Part shown: in pieces, positions 11,983-19,304 of the stretch
Layout of the letters: each line of letters begins with the position of its first letter
How positions within the stretch are numbered: position 1 is the stretch's first letter
Assembly: GCF_934630535.1 (NCBI RefSeq)
Contig: NZ_CAKTVU010000023.1
Coordinates: 1 to 25,036, forward strand
Source of the DNA: an uncultured Senegalimassilia sp.
GTDB taxonomy: Bacteria > Actinomycetota > Coriobacteriia > Coriobacteriales > Eggerthellaceae
Length of the DNA stretch: 25,036 bases
Direction: 5' to 3'
The notes under the pieces: model-generated
What the model saw: the letters and a program-made list of their open reading frames with translations, nothing else
The model's database searches: none
Told to the model about the DNA's origin: nothing
Program-made: the position numbers and the translations under genes

Positions 11983-12300
11983 ATGGATTTCGAGCCGTTG
12001 GACGAGGAGCTTGAGGAGTTTCTGCGCCCTATAGTCGAGGAGGCCGCCGAAACCGGCTGGGCCGACGACGTGGACTTCATGTGCGCCGAGTACCGCGAGC
12101 TGAAACGCTTGGGGATGTTCGACAGCGCCAGCGAGTACTACAGCGGCACGGCCTGCGTGCAGCCCACGTACGCGGCCATGAAGTACTTCGAGCGCAAGAA
12201 GAAGTGGAAGGCGCGGCAGCGCAAGGAGACGGCCACCAAGGTGGGCGGCAAGCTGGCGGAGACGGGCGCGACCATCGTTGCGAAGCTGCACGGGTTCTAG
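11983..12300 (+). CDS. Acidic phage protein of unknown function, 105 aa
   Basis: ATG 11983 is preferred over an in-frame GTG at 11974 because AGGAGG sits at 11969-11974, eight bases before the ATG. The N-terminus is very acidic (DFEPLDEELEEFLRPIVEEAAE), and the end is basic (ERKKKWKARQRKE). The middle carries YYSGTACVQPTYAAMKYFE. No membrane or metal site is visible. It sits between repressor and integrase in the lysogeny module, ending three bases before the integrase ATG, so it is probably co-translated with it. Confidence 0.7.
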   Translation: MDFEPLDEELEEFLRPIVEEAAETGWADDVDFMCAEYRELKRLGMFDSASEYYSGTACVQPTYAAMKYFERKKKWKARQRKETATKVGGKLAETGATIVAKLHGF

Positions 12301-12302
12301 CC

Positions 12303-13775
12303 ATGGGCGGACGTGCGGCGATATACGCCCGCTTCTCCAGCCACAACCAGCGCAGCGAGTCCATCGAGATACAGGTGGAGAAGTCCCGCGACTACTGCCG
12401 CGAGAACGAGCTGACGGTGGTCGCGGAGTACTGCGACTACGCGCAGACCGGCACCAACACCGACCGCGCGGAGTTCCAGCGCATGATGGCCGACGCCAGG
12501 CGCGGGCTGTTCGATTTCGTGGTCATCTGGAAGGTGACGCGCATCATGCGCAACCGCGACGAGATGGCCATGGCTCGCATCATGCTGCGCCGCAGCCGCG
12601 TCGAGATACTGTACGCGGGCGAGGAGATAGCGGGCGGCTCGGCGGGCGTGCTGCAGCTCGGCATGCTCGAACTGCTCGCCGAGTACGAGAGCGCGGTCGA
12701 CGCGGAGCGCATCCGCGAGGGCATCCAGAAGAACGTCGAGCGGTGCATGGCTAACGGGTGCGTGCGCTACGGCTGGGATATCGTGGACGGTGTCTACCAG
12801 GTGAACGACCAGGAGGCCGCCGTCATCAGGATGGGCACCAGGATGCTGCTAGAGGGGAAGACGGTGGCCGACGTCGTGAGGGCGTGGGAGCCGTACCGCA
12901 CCAAGAAGGGCGGCAGGTGGCGCTTCCAGACGGTGCGCCGCATCCTCATGCGGCGGGAGAACGGCGGCGAGTACAGCTATGCAGGGGTCACGGTCCCGGG
13001 CGGGATGCCCGCCATCGTGCCCATGGAGGACGTCGAGAGGGTGATCAGGTTGCTGAACGACAGGCACAGGCCGCGCAAGCGCGCGAACGCATCGGACTTC
13101 ATGCTCACGGGCAAGCTGTTCGACGGCGCTGACGGCGCGCCCATGACGGGCACGAGCGGCACGAGCGCGTCCGGCTCGACCTACTATTACTACCGGTGCC
13201 GCGAGTGCAGGCGCACGGTCGGCCGCGACGACGTGGAGGAGCGCGTGGCCGAGGCGGTGCGCCGCGCCCTCGGAAGCGAGGAGAACCGCCGGCGCATCGC
13301 CGAGCTGCTGGCCGATGCCGAGGAGGAGCGCGCCGACGAGAAGCCGCAGAGCGCGATCATCGAGGGCGAGCTGGCGAGGATAGAGACGGCCTACGCCAAC
13401 ATATGGGCGGCCATCGAGTCGGGCATCGCGCCTCCGGGCGGCAAGGAGCGCATAGACGCACTGAAGCGTCGCCAGGACCTGCTGCGCGACGAGCTGGCCG
13501 TGGCCAAGGCCGTGGAGGGCGCGAGCCTGGACCGCGACCGCGCCCTGTACTGGTTGGACGCCATGGCCGCCAAGATGGACACGGCCACGATACTGCGCAC
13601 GTTCGTCTCGCGCGTGGTGCTCGGCGGGCCGGACGGCGGCGACGGGCTGCGCATCGCCTTCACCTTCGACGAGTCGGGGGAGGGCGTGTTCGACCGAATG
13701 AACGCCAGCTCCACCAACATTTTTCTAGACCGTCTGTTCTGTTTGCGCAGATCAGGCGGTCTATTTTATGTCTAA
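12303..13775 (+). CDS. int: Large serine integrase of the prophage, 490 aa
   Basis: The resolvase domain opens GRAAIYARFSSHNQ with catalytic Ser12 and Arg10, and continues through VIWKVTRIMRNRDEM. The recombinase domain follows from about residue 150 (VRYGWDIVDGVYQVNDQEAAVIRMG), then a zinc-ribbon region near 270-310 and a long charged coiled coil near 330-420. Large serine integrases insert and excise phage genomes between attB and attP without host factors, with an excision partner for the reverse reaction. Here the first half of the zinc ribbon is lost (Asp274 and Asp277 at the expected Cys positions), while CREC remains near residue 300. It has no good ribosome-binding site and is probably coupled to the gene upstream. 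Confidence 0.92.
   Translation: MGGRAAIYARFSSHNQRSESIEIQVEKSRDYCRENELTVVAEYCDYAQTGTNTDRAEFQRMMADARRGLFDFVVIWKVTRIMRNRDEMAMARIMLRRSRVEILYAGEEIAGGSAGVLQLGMLELLAEYESAVDAERIREGIQKNVERCMANGCVRYGWDIVDGVYQVNDQEAAVIRMGTRMLLEGKTVADVVRAWEPYRTKKGGRWRFQTVRRILMRRENGGEYSYAGVTVPGGMPAIVPMEDVERVIRLLNDRHRPRKRANASDFMLTGKLFDGADGAPMTGTSGTSASGSTYYYYRCRECRRTVGRDDVEERVAEAVRRALGSEENRRRIAELLADAEEERADEKPQSAIIEGELARIETAYANIWAAIESGIAPPGGKERIDALKRRQDLLRDELAVAKAVEGASLDRDRALYWLDAMAAKMDTATILRTFVSRVVLGGPDGGDGLRIAFTFDESGEGVFDRMNASSTNIFLDRLFCLRRSGGLFYV
13727..13770 (+). terminator. Intrinsic terminator overlapping the 3' end of int
   Basis: AGACCGTCTG (13727-13736) pairs with CAGGCGGTCT (13753-13762) over 10 bp with one G-U pair and a 16-nt loop, followed by ATTTTATG. 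The hairpin lies inside the last codons of the integrase gene. The sequence becomes AT-richer from about 13,720. Confidence 0.62.
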
Positions 13776-14105
13776 AACACTGTGAACACCTGTTGAATAA
13801 AAGGCCGTAATCAGGCCGTTTTCAGACCGTTTGGCAATCCGTTGGTAACGCAAATCCAAACGTAAGCCCCCTGACACGGATAACTCAATCGTGCGGTCAG
13901 CCGCCAGCTTCTCTCGTCCTCCTTGCAGCGATAGAAACCCAGGTGCGCCTTGTTCGGCCAGGGCGCAACCTGTCTTCTTTCCCTGGTTCGTGAAATGATG
14001 CCTCGATGGCCATAATTATCACGTTGAAAATGTCCACAAGGTATCGCTCCTTGGGCATTACGTTGCTACAATGAAATCATCTACACCCTATTCAGCGAGA
14101 GCATC
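13776..14105 (+). other. Prophage-host boundary spacer, probable att half-site region
   Basis: This 330-bp gap holds no convincing gene. CAGGCCGTTT, CAGACCGTTT and CAATCCGTTG follow each other at 13812, 13823 and 13835 (11-12 bp period). The expected att core lies somewhere between 13,700 and 14,050, because the integrase marks one end of the element and host genes begin beyond. The core cannot be fixed without the other end. The rest (13,860-14,020) shows nothing I recognise. Confidence 0.5.
14064..14072 (+). promoter_or_regulatory. Extended -10 promoter of the L,D-transpeptidase gene
   Basis: TTGCTACAAT holds an extended -10 (TGC before TACAAT at 14067-14072). No good -35 is seen. It lies 33 bp before the ATG. 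Confidence 0.45.
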
Positions 14106-15740
14106 ATGAGCAACAACCAAAACGACAAAGTTTCCCGCGGCCGTCATGTCGCGCCAAGCGATATCCCTCCCATTTTCTCAGACAACGAAAACCAGCCCGG
14201 AGGCTTCATTCCGCAGCAGGTGCACGGCCAGCAAACCAGGCCGGCCCATCCGCCGTATGCGCAAAACAGCCACCCAGTGTACACGCCGTCAGGCATGCAA
14301 ATGCCCTCAACGGGTGTGTCCCGCCCTAAGAAGCGTGTCGGAAAGGTGCTCGGCATCGTTGCGGCCTGCTTGGTGGGCGTGCTGGCAATCGCATACTGCG
14401 GCGTGGCGCTGTATTTCGGCAGCCATTTCATGCCCAACACTAAGATCGGCAATCTCGACGCATCGCTTATGTCTACGGCCGATGCTGAAAAGGCGCTGGC
14501 AGACGAGGTGAACTCCTACAAGCTCACCATTACCGGCAACGGCTTCAACCTCACGGTTTCCGCTAAGGATGCCGGCGTTAACTTCAACGCCTCCGAAGCG
14601 GTTAAAGATGCATATTCGGCATATAACGAATGGCTTTGGCCCGTCGAGCTTACGCGCACCCACGATGCAACCGGGGCTATGGTCAGTTCCTACAACGATT
14701 CCGGCCTTGAGCAAACCGTGTCCGCAGCGGTCGCTGCGTTCAACGAATCGGCTACCCAGCCTCTCAACGCAACGGTCGCCTACGATGCTCAAAGCAATTC
14801 CTTTACCGTTTGCAAGGAAGTCGCTGGCACCGCCCTTGACGCATCGAAGGTGATGGATGCCGCCGACGCTGCGCTTGCCGAGCTCAATCCCAAAGTCGCC
14901 CTTTCCTCCGAGCATCTGGTGCAGCCCACCGTGCTCTCCACCGATCCTCGATTGAAAACCGCCGCCGAGCAGGCGAACACCATGATCGGCGCCGATATCG
15001 TGCTGACCATGGGCAAGTCAACCGCCGCGGAAGTCGATGCCGACATCATTTCGCAATGGATCACCGTTGACGAAAACGTGCAGGCAGTCCTTGATGAGGA
15101 AGCCATGCGAGCATGGGTCGACAAGCTTGCCGCCGATTGCGATACCGTCGGCACTACGCGTACCTATACGCGCGCCGATGGCAAGACCATCACGGTCTCG
15201 GGCGGTGTGTACGGCTGGTCCATCGATTACGATGCGCTTATGGAGCTAGTGGTCAACGGCGTCAAGGAAGGGCTCGTCGAAACCGTTGAGATTCCCAACG
15301 CTACTAGCGGCGACGCTTACAACGGCGTCGGCGGTCGCGACTGGGGCAACCGTTATATCGATATCGACCTGGCCGAACAGCATGTCTATTTCTATGATGA
15401 TTCCGGCGCGCTTGTTTGGGAGTCCGATTGCATCTCCGGCATTCCCGATGGCACGCACGATACCAGCGTGGGCGTGTTCTGGATGAACGCCATGCAAAGC
15501 CCCGGCAAGCTCACCGGTTACGAGAACGGGCAGAAGATCTACGAATCAACCGTTCAGTACTGGATGCCCTTCGACGGTAACGCCATCGGCTTGCATGATG
15601 CCGATTGGCAGCCTGATTTCGGTGGGACCATGTACAAAGACGGCTACGGTAGCCACGGCTGCGTGAACCTGCCGCCGGCGAAGGCAAAGGAGCTGTATTC
15701 CCTTATCCATTCCGGCGACTGCGTGGTCAGCCATTGGTGA
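14106..15740 (+). CDS. L,D-transpeptidase (YkuD family), membrane-anchored, 544 aa
   Basis: This extracytoplasmic peptidoglycan enzyme forms 3-3 cross-links or attaches proteins to stem peptides. Residues 1-75 are a Pro/Gln-rich cytoplasmic tail, residues about 80-103 a single membrane helix (VLGIVAACLVGVLAIAYCGVALYF), and residues about 120-370 the peptidoglycan-binding-4-type repeats common before these domains. The catalytic YkuD domain at about 405-544 ends in YGSHGCVNLPP, with His517 and Cys519, and includes GLHDADW. All the expected catalytic residues are present. The start ATG 14106 has a weak ribosome-binding site. It is a host gene, transcribed away from the prophage, whose promoter would lie just past the integration site. 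Confidence 0.94.
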   Translation: MSNNQNDKVSRGRHVAPSDIPPIFSDNENQPGGFIPQQVHGQQTRPAHPPYAQNSHPVYTPSGMQMPSTGVSRPKKRVGKVLGIVAACLVGVLAIAYCGVALYFGSHFMPNTKIGNLDASLMSTADAEKALADEVNSYKLTITGNGFNLTVSAKDAGVNFNASEAVKDAYSAYNEWLWPVELTRTHDATGAMVSSYNDSGLEQTVSAAVAAFNESATQPLNATVAYDAQSNSFTVCKEVAGTALDASKVMDAADAALAELNPKVALSSEHLVQPTVLSTDPRLKTAAEQANTMIGADIVLTMGKSTAAEVDADIISQWITVDENVQAVLDEEAMRAWVDKLAADCDTVGTTRTYTRADGKTITVSGGVYGWSIDYDALMELVVNGVKEGLVETVEIPNATSGDAYNGVGGRDWGNRYIDIDLAEQHVYFYDDSGALVWESDCISGIPDGTHDTSVGVFWMNAMQSPGKLTGYENGQKIYESTVQYWMPFDGNAIGLHDADWQPDFGGTMYKDGYGSHGCVNLPPAKAKELYSLIHSGDCVVSHW

Positions 15741-15764
15741 TCAACGTGCAAACGGTGAAAGCTC

Positions 15765-15800
15765 AGACGCCCTGCAAGCGATGCTTGCAGGGCGTCTTCG
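15765..15800. terminator. Strong bidirectional hairpin between convergent ldt and ybaK
   Basis: AGACGCCCTGCAAG (15765-15778) pairs perfectly with CTTGCAGGGCGTCT (15784-15797) around a 5-nt loop CGATG. T-rich flanks are modest (TTCGTT on the plus side). The position between two convergent stops supports a shared terminator. Confidence 0.8.
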
Positions 15801-16286
15801 TTAAACCACGGTAAGGTCAACGCATTCCACGGGCACAACGCGTTGCAGTTCGCTCAGCGGCGTTTGAATCTGACATCCAATGCGGCCGCCCGAGAACATG
15901 ATCCGGTCGTAAAGCTCAGCCGTCTCGTCGATGAAGGTGGGGAAGAGCTTCTTCATTCCCACGGGGCTGCAGCCGCCGTGGATATACCCGGTCAGCCCCA
16001 AAAGGTCTCGAGACTTCACCATCGCGATGGATTTCTCTCCAGCGGCGCGAGCCGCCTTCTTCAAATCCAGTTCGCAGGCAACGGGAATCATGAACACGAA
16101 ATGCTGGCCTGATTTTCCCTGAGTGACCAACGTCTTGAACACGCAGTCCGGGTCCTGTTCCAAAAGCGCCGCAACCTCCACTCCGGACAGCGCTTCGGGG
16201 CATTCGAAGAAGCGCGTGTCGAAATCGGCGTGCGCCGCCTCCATTTCCCGTATGGCATTGGTTTTGCGATCTTTTTCCTTCGACAT
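15801..16286 (-). CDS. ybaK: YbaK/EbsC-type Cys-tRNA(Pro) deacylase, 161 aa
   Basis: YbaK hydrolyses cysteine wrongly attached to tRNA-Pro by prolyl-tRNA synthetase. The family pattern is present: KTNAIREMEAA at the start, CVFKTLVTQGKSGQHFVFMIPVACELDLKKAARAAGEKSIAMVKSRDLLGLTGYIHGGCSPVGMKKLFPTFID, including the catalytic-site lysine in FKTL and the GGCSP block. The start is ATG 16286 with GGGAG upstream; a longer in-frame start has no ribosome-binding site. A weak promoter lies in the 113-bp spacer shared divergently with murI. It lies near tRNA-Pro, which may be chance. Confidence 0.92.
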   Translation of the reverse strand: MSKEKDRKTNAIREMEAAHADFDTRFFECPEALSGVEVAALLEQDPDCVFKTLVTQGKSGQHFVFMIPVACELDLKKAARAAGEKSIAMVKSRDLLGLTGYIHGGCSPVGMKKLFPTFIDETAELYDRIMFSGGRIGCQIQTPLSELQRVVPVECVDLTVV

Positions 16287-16386
16287 GATCAGCTGCTCCC
16301 TTTTCTGGAACTTTTCGCCTGTCAAGCAGGTTAGCAGATACTATGGCACCCGCCGCGCATTTCAGAAAGCGCCCGCAAGCATGCGC

Positions 16387-16392
16387 TATACT
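16387..16392 (+). promoter_or_regulatory. -10 element of murI, possible leaderless transcript
   Basis: TATACT ends 7 bp before the ATG at 16400, so transcription would start at or very near the start codon. No clear -35 at normal spacing was found. Confidence 0.4.
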
Positions 16393-16399
16393 GAGCGGC

Positions 16400-17269
16400 A
16401 TGGATATCATGCAAACATTCGATAACGCGCCCATCGGCGTGTTCGATTCAGGGTTCGGCGGGCTTACCGTAGCGCGCGAAATCGCGAAGGCGCTGCCCGA
16501 GGAATCCATCATCTACGTGGGCGATTCCGCGCGTTGCCCTTATGGTCCGCGCAGCCTTTCCGAAGTGGACGGATTCGTCCAACAGATCGGCTCTTGGCTG
16601 GTGCAGCGCGGGGTCAAGCTCATCGTCATCGCGTGCAACACCGCTACTGCAGCGGGTTTGGCGCATGCCCAGCGAACGTTTCCCGTACCCGTTATCGGCG
16701 TTGTGGAGCCCGGTGCGCGTGCCGCTGCCCACGCAACGCGCAACAAGCGCGTCGGGGTCATCGCCACGAAGGCTACGGTTGAGTCTGATGCGTACACCAA
16801 GGCGATTCGTCATCTGGATGCGGGAATCACCGTGTTCTCCACTGCCACGCCGCGCTTCGTCGAGATAGCCGAGCAGGGCATCCGCATGGCCGAGGGCCCT
16901 ATCGAGAACTACACCTCGCTTGCATCGAAGGTCTACATCCGGCCACCGTTTCAGGCTATCGCTAAAGAGTATCTAGAGCCGCTGAGGCGTTGCCATATCG
17001 ACACGCTCGTTCTCGGCTGCACCCATTTCCCGCTTCTCAAGGCGCTGATCGGTGGTGTGGTGGGGCACGAAGTCACGCTTATCTCATCGGCAAAGGAAGC
17101 GGCTCGCGATGTCGCCGAGATCCTAGACCGTCATCATCAGCGTGCCCAGGCAGGTCACACAGCAGAATATGAGTTCAACACCACCGGTGATGACGTTGCG
17201 GAGTTCCAAAGCTTCGGCAGCCGTGCATTCTGCATGCCCATCACCAGCGTGTCCCATATCGAATTCTAG
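16400..17269 (+). CDS. murI: Glutamate racemase, 289 aa
   Basis: The enzyme converts L- to D-glutamate for peptidoglycan. IGVFDSGFGGLTV (12-24, with Asp16), YVGDSARCPYG (40-49) and the two catalytic cysteines, Cys79 in IACNTATAA and Cys207 in LGCTHFPLL, are all present. The length is slightly above the usual 265-270 residues. The start is ATG 16400, without a convincing ribosome-binding site; ATG 16409 is an alternative that still includes the whole fold. The stop is at 17269, with rdgB about 30 bp further, so the two are probably co-transcribed. Confidence 0.96.
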   Translation: MDIMQTFDNAPIGVFDSGFGGLTVAREIAKALPEESIIYVGDSARCPYGPRSLSEVDGFVQQIGSWLVQRGVKLIVIACNTATAAGLAHAQRTFPVPVIGVVEPGARAAAHATRNKRVGVIATKATVESDAYTKAIRHLDAGITVFSTATPRFVEIAEQGIRMAEGPIENYTSLASKVYIRPPFQAIAKEYLEPLRRCHIDTLVLGCTHFPLLKALIGGVVGHEVTLISSAKEAARDVAEILDRHHQRAQAGHTAEYEFNTTGDDVAEFQSFGSRAFCMPITSVSHIEF

Positions 17270-17300
17270 GATCGCTTAACTCGGCTCGAAAGGAACCGTT

Positions 17301-17903
17301 ATGAAAACCGTGCTAATTGCCAGCAACAACGCTCACAAAGCCGTCGAAATCGCCGAAGCGCTCGATTTTCCCGGCTGGGAGTTTAAAACCCTCAAGCAGG
17401 CCGACGTTCAGTCCGATCCGGTCGAGGATGCCGAAACGTTTCTGGGAAACGCCCGCATCAAAGCCCATGCAGCGCAGCAAGCAAGCGGCGGTATGGCGGT
17501 GCTTGCGGATGATTCCGGCCTAGAGGTCGATGCTCTCGACGGCGCTCCTGGTGTGCATTCCGCGCGCTATGCCGGCGAACCGTGCGACGATGCTGCAAAC
17601 AACGCAAAACTGCTCGATGCGCTCGCTGACGTTGAAGATGGTCGGCGCACCGCTCGTTTCGTTTGCCATCTGGTATACCTTGATGAGCAGGGTAGGGAAT
17701 TCGACGCCCGAGGAACGGTCGAGGGCCGTATAGCCCATGAGGCGCAGGGGGCTAACGGATTCGGCTACGATCCCCTGTTCCTTCCCGAGGTTTTCGGATT
17801 CGAGCGCTCCCTTGGTCAGGCCCTTCCGGAGGAGAAGAACTCGATTTCCCATCGTGGAAACGCCCTTCGTGAACTTCGCGCAAAATTGTCCGAAAACGCG
17901 TAG
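17301..17903 (+). CDS. rdgB: RdgB/HAM1 non-canonical purine NTP pyrophosphatase, 200 aa
   Basis: The enzyme removes ITP, dITP and XTP from the nucleotide pool. Its signature is IASNNAHKAVEI (N-terminal SNN.HK nucleotide loop), ADVQSDPVEDAETFLGNARIKA, LADDSGLEVDALDGAPGVHSARYAG, GFGYDPLF and SHRGNALREL. All key residues and the family length are present. The start ATG 17301 is behind AAAGGAA at good spacing. It is followed closely by tRNA genes, whose own promoter lies within the last few bases of the spacer. Confidence 0.96.
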   Translation: MKTVLIASNNAHKAVEIAEALDFPGWEFKTLKQADVQSDPVEDAETFLGNARIKAHAAQQASGGMAVLADDSGLEVDALDGAPGVHSARYAGEPCDDAANNAKLLDALADVEDGRRTARFVCHLVYLDEQGREFDARGTVEGRIAHEAQGANGFGYDPLFLPEVFGFERSLGQALPEEKNSISHRGNALRELRAKLSENA

Positions 17904-17909
17904 AAAGTC

Positions 17910-17918
17910 TGGTATACT
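17910..17918 (+). promoter_or_regulatory. Extended -10 promoter for tRNA-Pro and tRNA-Gly
   Basis: TGGTATACT holds the extended -10 TATACT at 17913-17918 and lies about 20 bp before the tRNA-Pro 5' end. No clear -35 is seen. Confidence 0.55.
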
Positions 17919-17937
17919 AGCTAGGCTGTTTGGATGT

Positions 17938-18014
17938 CGGGACGTGGCGCAGCCTGGTAGCGCGCCTGCTTTGGGAGCAGGATGTCGCAGGTTCGAATCC
18001 TGTCGTCCCGACCA
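17938..18014 (+). tRNA. tRNA-Pro (anticodon UGG), CCA encoded
   Basis: The acceptor CGGGACG pairs with CGTCCCG. The anticodon stem-loop CCTGC-TTTGGGA-GCAGG has UGG in the anticodon position, and GTTCGAATC forms the T loop. The 3' CCA is encoded, and the length is 77 nt. Confidence 0.97.
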
Positions 18015-18017
18015 GTC

Positions 18018-18091
18018 GCGGGTGTGGTTCAATGGTAGAACTGAAGCCTTCCAAGCTTCTAACGCGGGTTCGATTCCCGTCACCCGCTCCA
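18018..18091 (+). tRNA. tRNA-Gly (anticodon UCC), CCA encoded
   Basis: The acceptor GCGGGTG pairs with CACCCGC, the anticodon stem-loop GAAGC-CTTCCAA-GCTTC has UCC, and GTTCGATTC forms the T loop. CCA is encoded, and the length is 74 nt. It is 3 bp after tRNA-Pro, so the two are co-transcribed. Confidence 0.97.
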
Positions 18092-18102
18092 CTAAAGCCC
18101 CA

Positions 18103-18132
18103 GGCCAGAGCCTTATCGGTTCTGGCCTTTTT
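18103..18132 (+). terminator. Intrinsic terminator of the tRNA pair
   Basis: GGCCAGAGCC (18103-18112) pairs with GGTTCTGGCC (18118-18127) over 10 bp with one G-U, loop TTATC, followed by TTTTT. Confidence 0.9.
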
Positions 18133-18137
18133 GTTTG

Positions 18138-18169
18138 TGATGACAACAGTGGTGACAAGCTGGTGACAA
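18138..18169 (+). repeat. Three direct repeats TGRTGACAA
   Basis: TGATGACAA (18138), TGGTGACAA (18150) and TGGTGACAA (18161) have 12- and 11-bp spacing, about one helical turn. They sit directly after the tRNA terminator, a position where integrase arm sites or island scars occur. Confidence 0.55.
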
Positions 18170-18485
18170 ACCTTGCACAACGCGCCATCGATACGCTGTT
18201 TACCGTCCATTATGTCCTTGCCCCTTAGGGCACTTCCTTGCTGCACATTTTCTAGCATGCAAGCGAAATGAGTGAGTGACTCGATCGATTCGTGGCTTCA
18301 CCTGCAAAGTAACTGTATTTGTCGCAATTTCGACCTTAGATTGAAGCATATGTTTAGCGGGATCCAGAGGAAGATTCGCTGTTCGCCCTCAAGGCGAAGC
18401 CGACACCGCCCGAAATGCGGGGGTACTGAGCCTGAGTCGGCGGAAGTGCATCGCAAGCGAACTTTTGGCTCATCGATTTGAAATG
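18170..18485. other. Non-coding spacer with nothing recognised
   Basis: No gene with a ribosome-binding site or family resemblance is seen in this stretch of about 315 bp. Only the palindromic fragments CCCTTAGGGC and CTCGATCGATTCG stand out. Confidence 0.6.
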
Positions 18486-18519
18486 AAAAGGCCGAAGACG
18501 TTAAACAACGTCCTCGGCC
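18486..18519 (-). terminator. Intrinsic terminator of tRNA-Arg
   Basis: On the minus strand GGCCGAGGACGTT pairs with AACGTCTTCGGCC (13 bp, one G-U) around a GTTT loop, followed by TTTTCATTT. It lies just past the tRNA-Arg 3' end. Confidence 0.9.
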
Positions 18520-18530
18520 TGTGAAATCGC

Positions 18531-18606
18531 TGGCGCGCCCAGCAGGACTCGAACCTGCAACCGTCGGATTAGAAGTCCGATGCTCTATCCGTTGAGCCAT
18601 GGGCGC
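18531..18606 (-). tRNA. tRNA-Arg (anticodon UCU), CCA encoded
   Basis: On the minus strand the acceptor GCGCCCA pairs with TGGGCGC, the anticodon loop in CGGAC-TTCTAAT-CCG has UCU, and GTTCGAGTC forms the T loop. CCA is encoded. It reads AGA codons, which are rare in the high-G+C genes around it. A perfect -10 TATAAT lies upstream at 18625-18620. Confidence 0.97.
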
Positions 18607-18619
18607 TCAAAGCGCAGTT

Positions 18620-18625
18620 ATTATA
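18620..18625 (-). promoter_or_regulatory. -10 element of the tRNA-Arg promoter
   Basis: TATAAT on the minus strand ends 14 bp before the tRNA 5' end. The -35 region is weak. Confidence 0.6.
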
Positions 18626-18960
18626 CCGCAAACCCGTGAAAACACGTAGGCTTGCATTCCGGTCGGGGGTAAAACAATTTGCGTTACGCCGTAAATCATT
18701 TGCTATGTACAAGAGCAAATCGCTCAACCCCAAAAACACTGTTGCACGACTTGCCGTTCAAATCATCGAACTTCATCGCTGCGAGCTTGATCGATTGACT
18801 GAAAAGGGGAGTGGGAAAACGCGCAATATGGTGCAGTCGGGAACATCAACCTATAGCGTAATCAGCCATGCCCTTGCCGAAATGTCTACTAGCCGTAGTG
18901 GTATAGCGTCCGTCTATCAATGGCCGTTCGGACCATAGGCGCTTTCGCATCGAAATCCCG

Positions 18961-18990
18961 TGATGCATCATTTTCCAAATTTATGCATAA
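18961..18990. promoter_or_regulatory. Paired palindromes upstream of arcA, candidate ArgR-type operators
   Basis: TGATGCATCA (18961-18970) and TTATGCATAA (18981-18990) are both perfect 10-bp palindromes sharing ATGCAT, centred exactly 20 bp apart, two helical turns. Half-related sites occur at 19051-19066 (TTATGCA-AG-TGCACAA). ArgR boxes in other bacteria are AT-rich palindromes in pairs near this spacing, but the regulator itself is not in the window. Confidence 0.5.
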
Positions 18991-19304
18991 CTAAGGTTTC
19001 AAGAGAAAACGTCTATGGATCGGCTCGGGTTCGGATACGACCCATGAAAATTATGCAAGTGCACAAGTAAACTGTCGTGAACCAAAGCGAATGTGAAGGA
19101 AAAGTGTAGAAACGCGATGGAAACAAAGCTTAAAATTTGTCGTTTGCCCAGGTCACCCTGAAAATTATGTTTTGAGAAATTTTGGTTGTTGCATTTCATT
19201 GTGAAGCATGAGACCGTTGTTTTGCAGTCGGAACGCGCGGTGCGCAACGGGCGTTCCTCTTCTAAGAAGTCCGAAAATGCATAAAAGGCATAAGGAGGGT
19301 TTTC
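18991..19304 (+). promoter_or_regulatory. arcA leader region
   Basis: This spacer holds no credible gene. Seen here: the half-palindrome TTATGCAAGTGCACAA (19051-19066), a hairpin with arms GGAACGC (19230-19236) and GCGTTCC (19251-19257), and TGCATAA at 19278 then GCATAA before AAGGAGG at 19290-19297, so a site may overlap the ribosome-binding site. The promoter could not be fixed with confidence. Confidence 0.45.

Noticed and set aside
17520..18258. Minus-strand frames across tRNA-Pro and tRNA-Gly reading GDGNRTRV and GFEPATS
   Set aside because: These are the well-known spurious proteins that arise from translating tRNA genes antisense.
18246..18258. TTTTCTAGCATG resembling part of the Cro operator at 11067-11080
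   Set aside because: The shared 11 bases lack the CTAACC half, and the site is in host DNA far from the prophage; a chance match is likely.
18298..18600. A minus-strand frame starting inside tRNA-Arg (MAQRIEHRTSNP)
   Set aside because: It is the same artefact from tRNA sequence; the tRNA structure explains the conservation.
18636..18938. A 100-aa plus-strand frame between tRNA-Arg and arcA
   Set aside because: It has no ribosome-binding site, starts with a GTG in the tRNA promoter region and resembles nothing known; the spacer looks regulatory.
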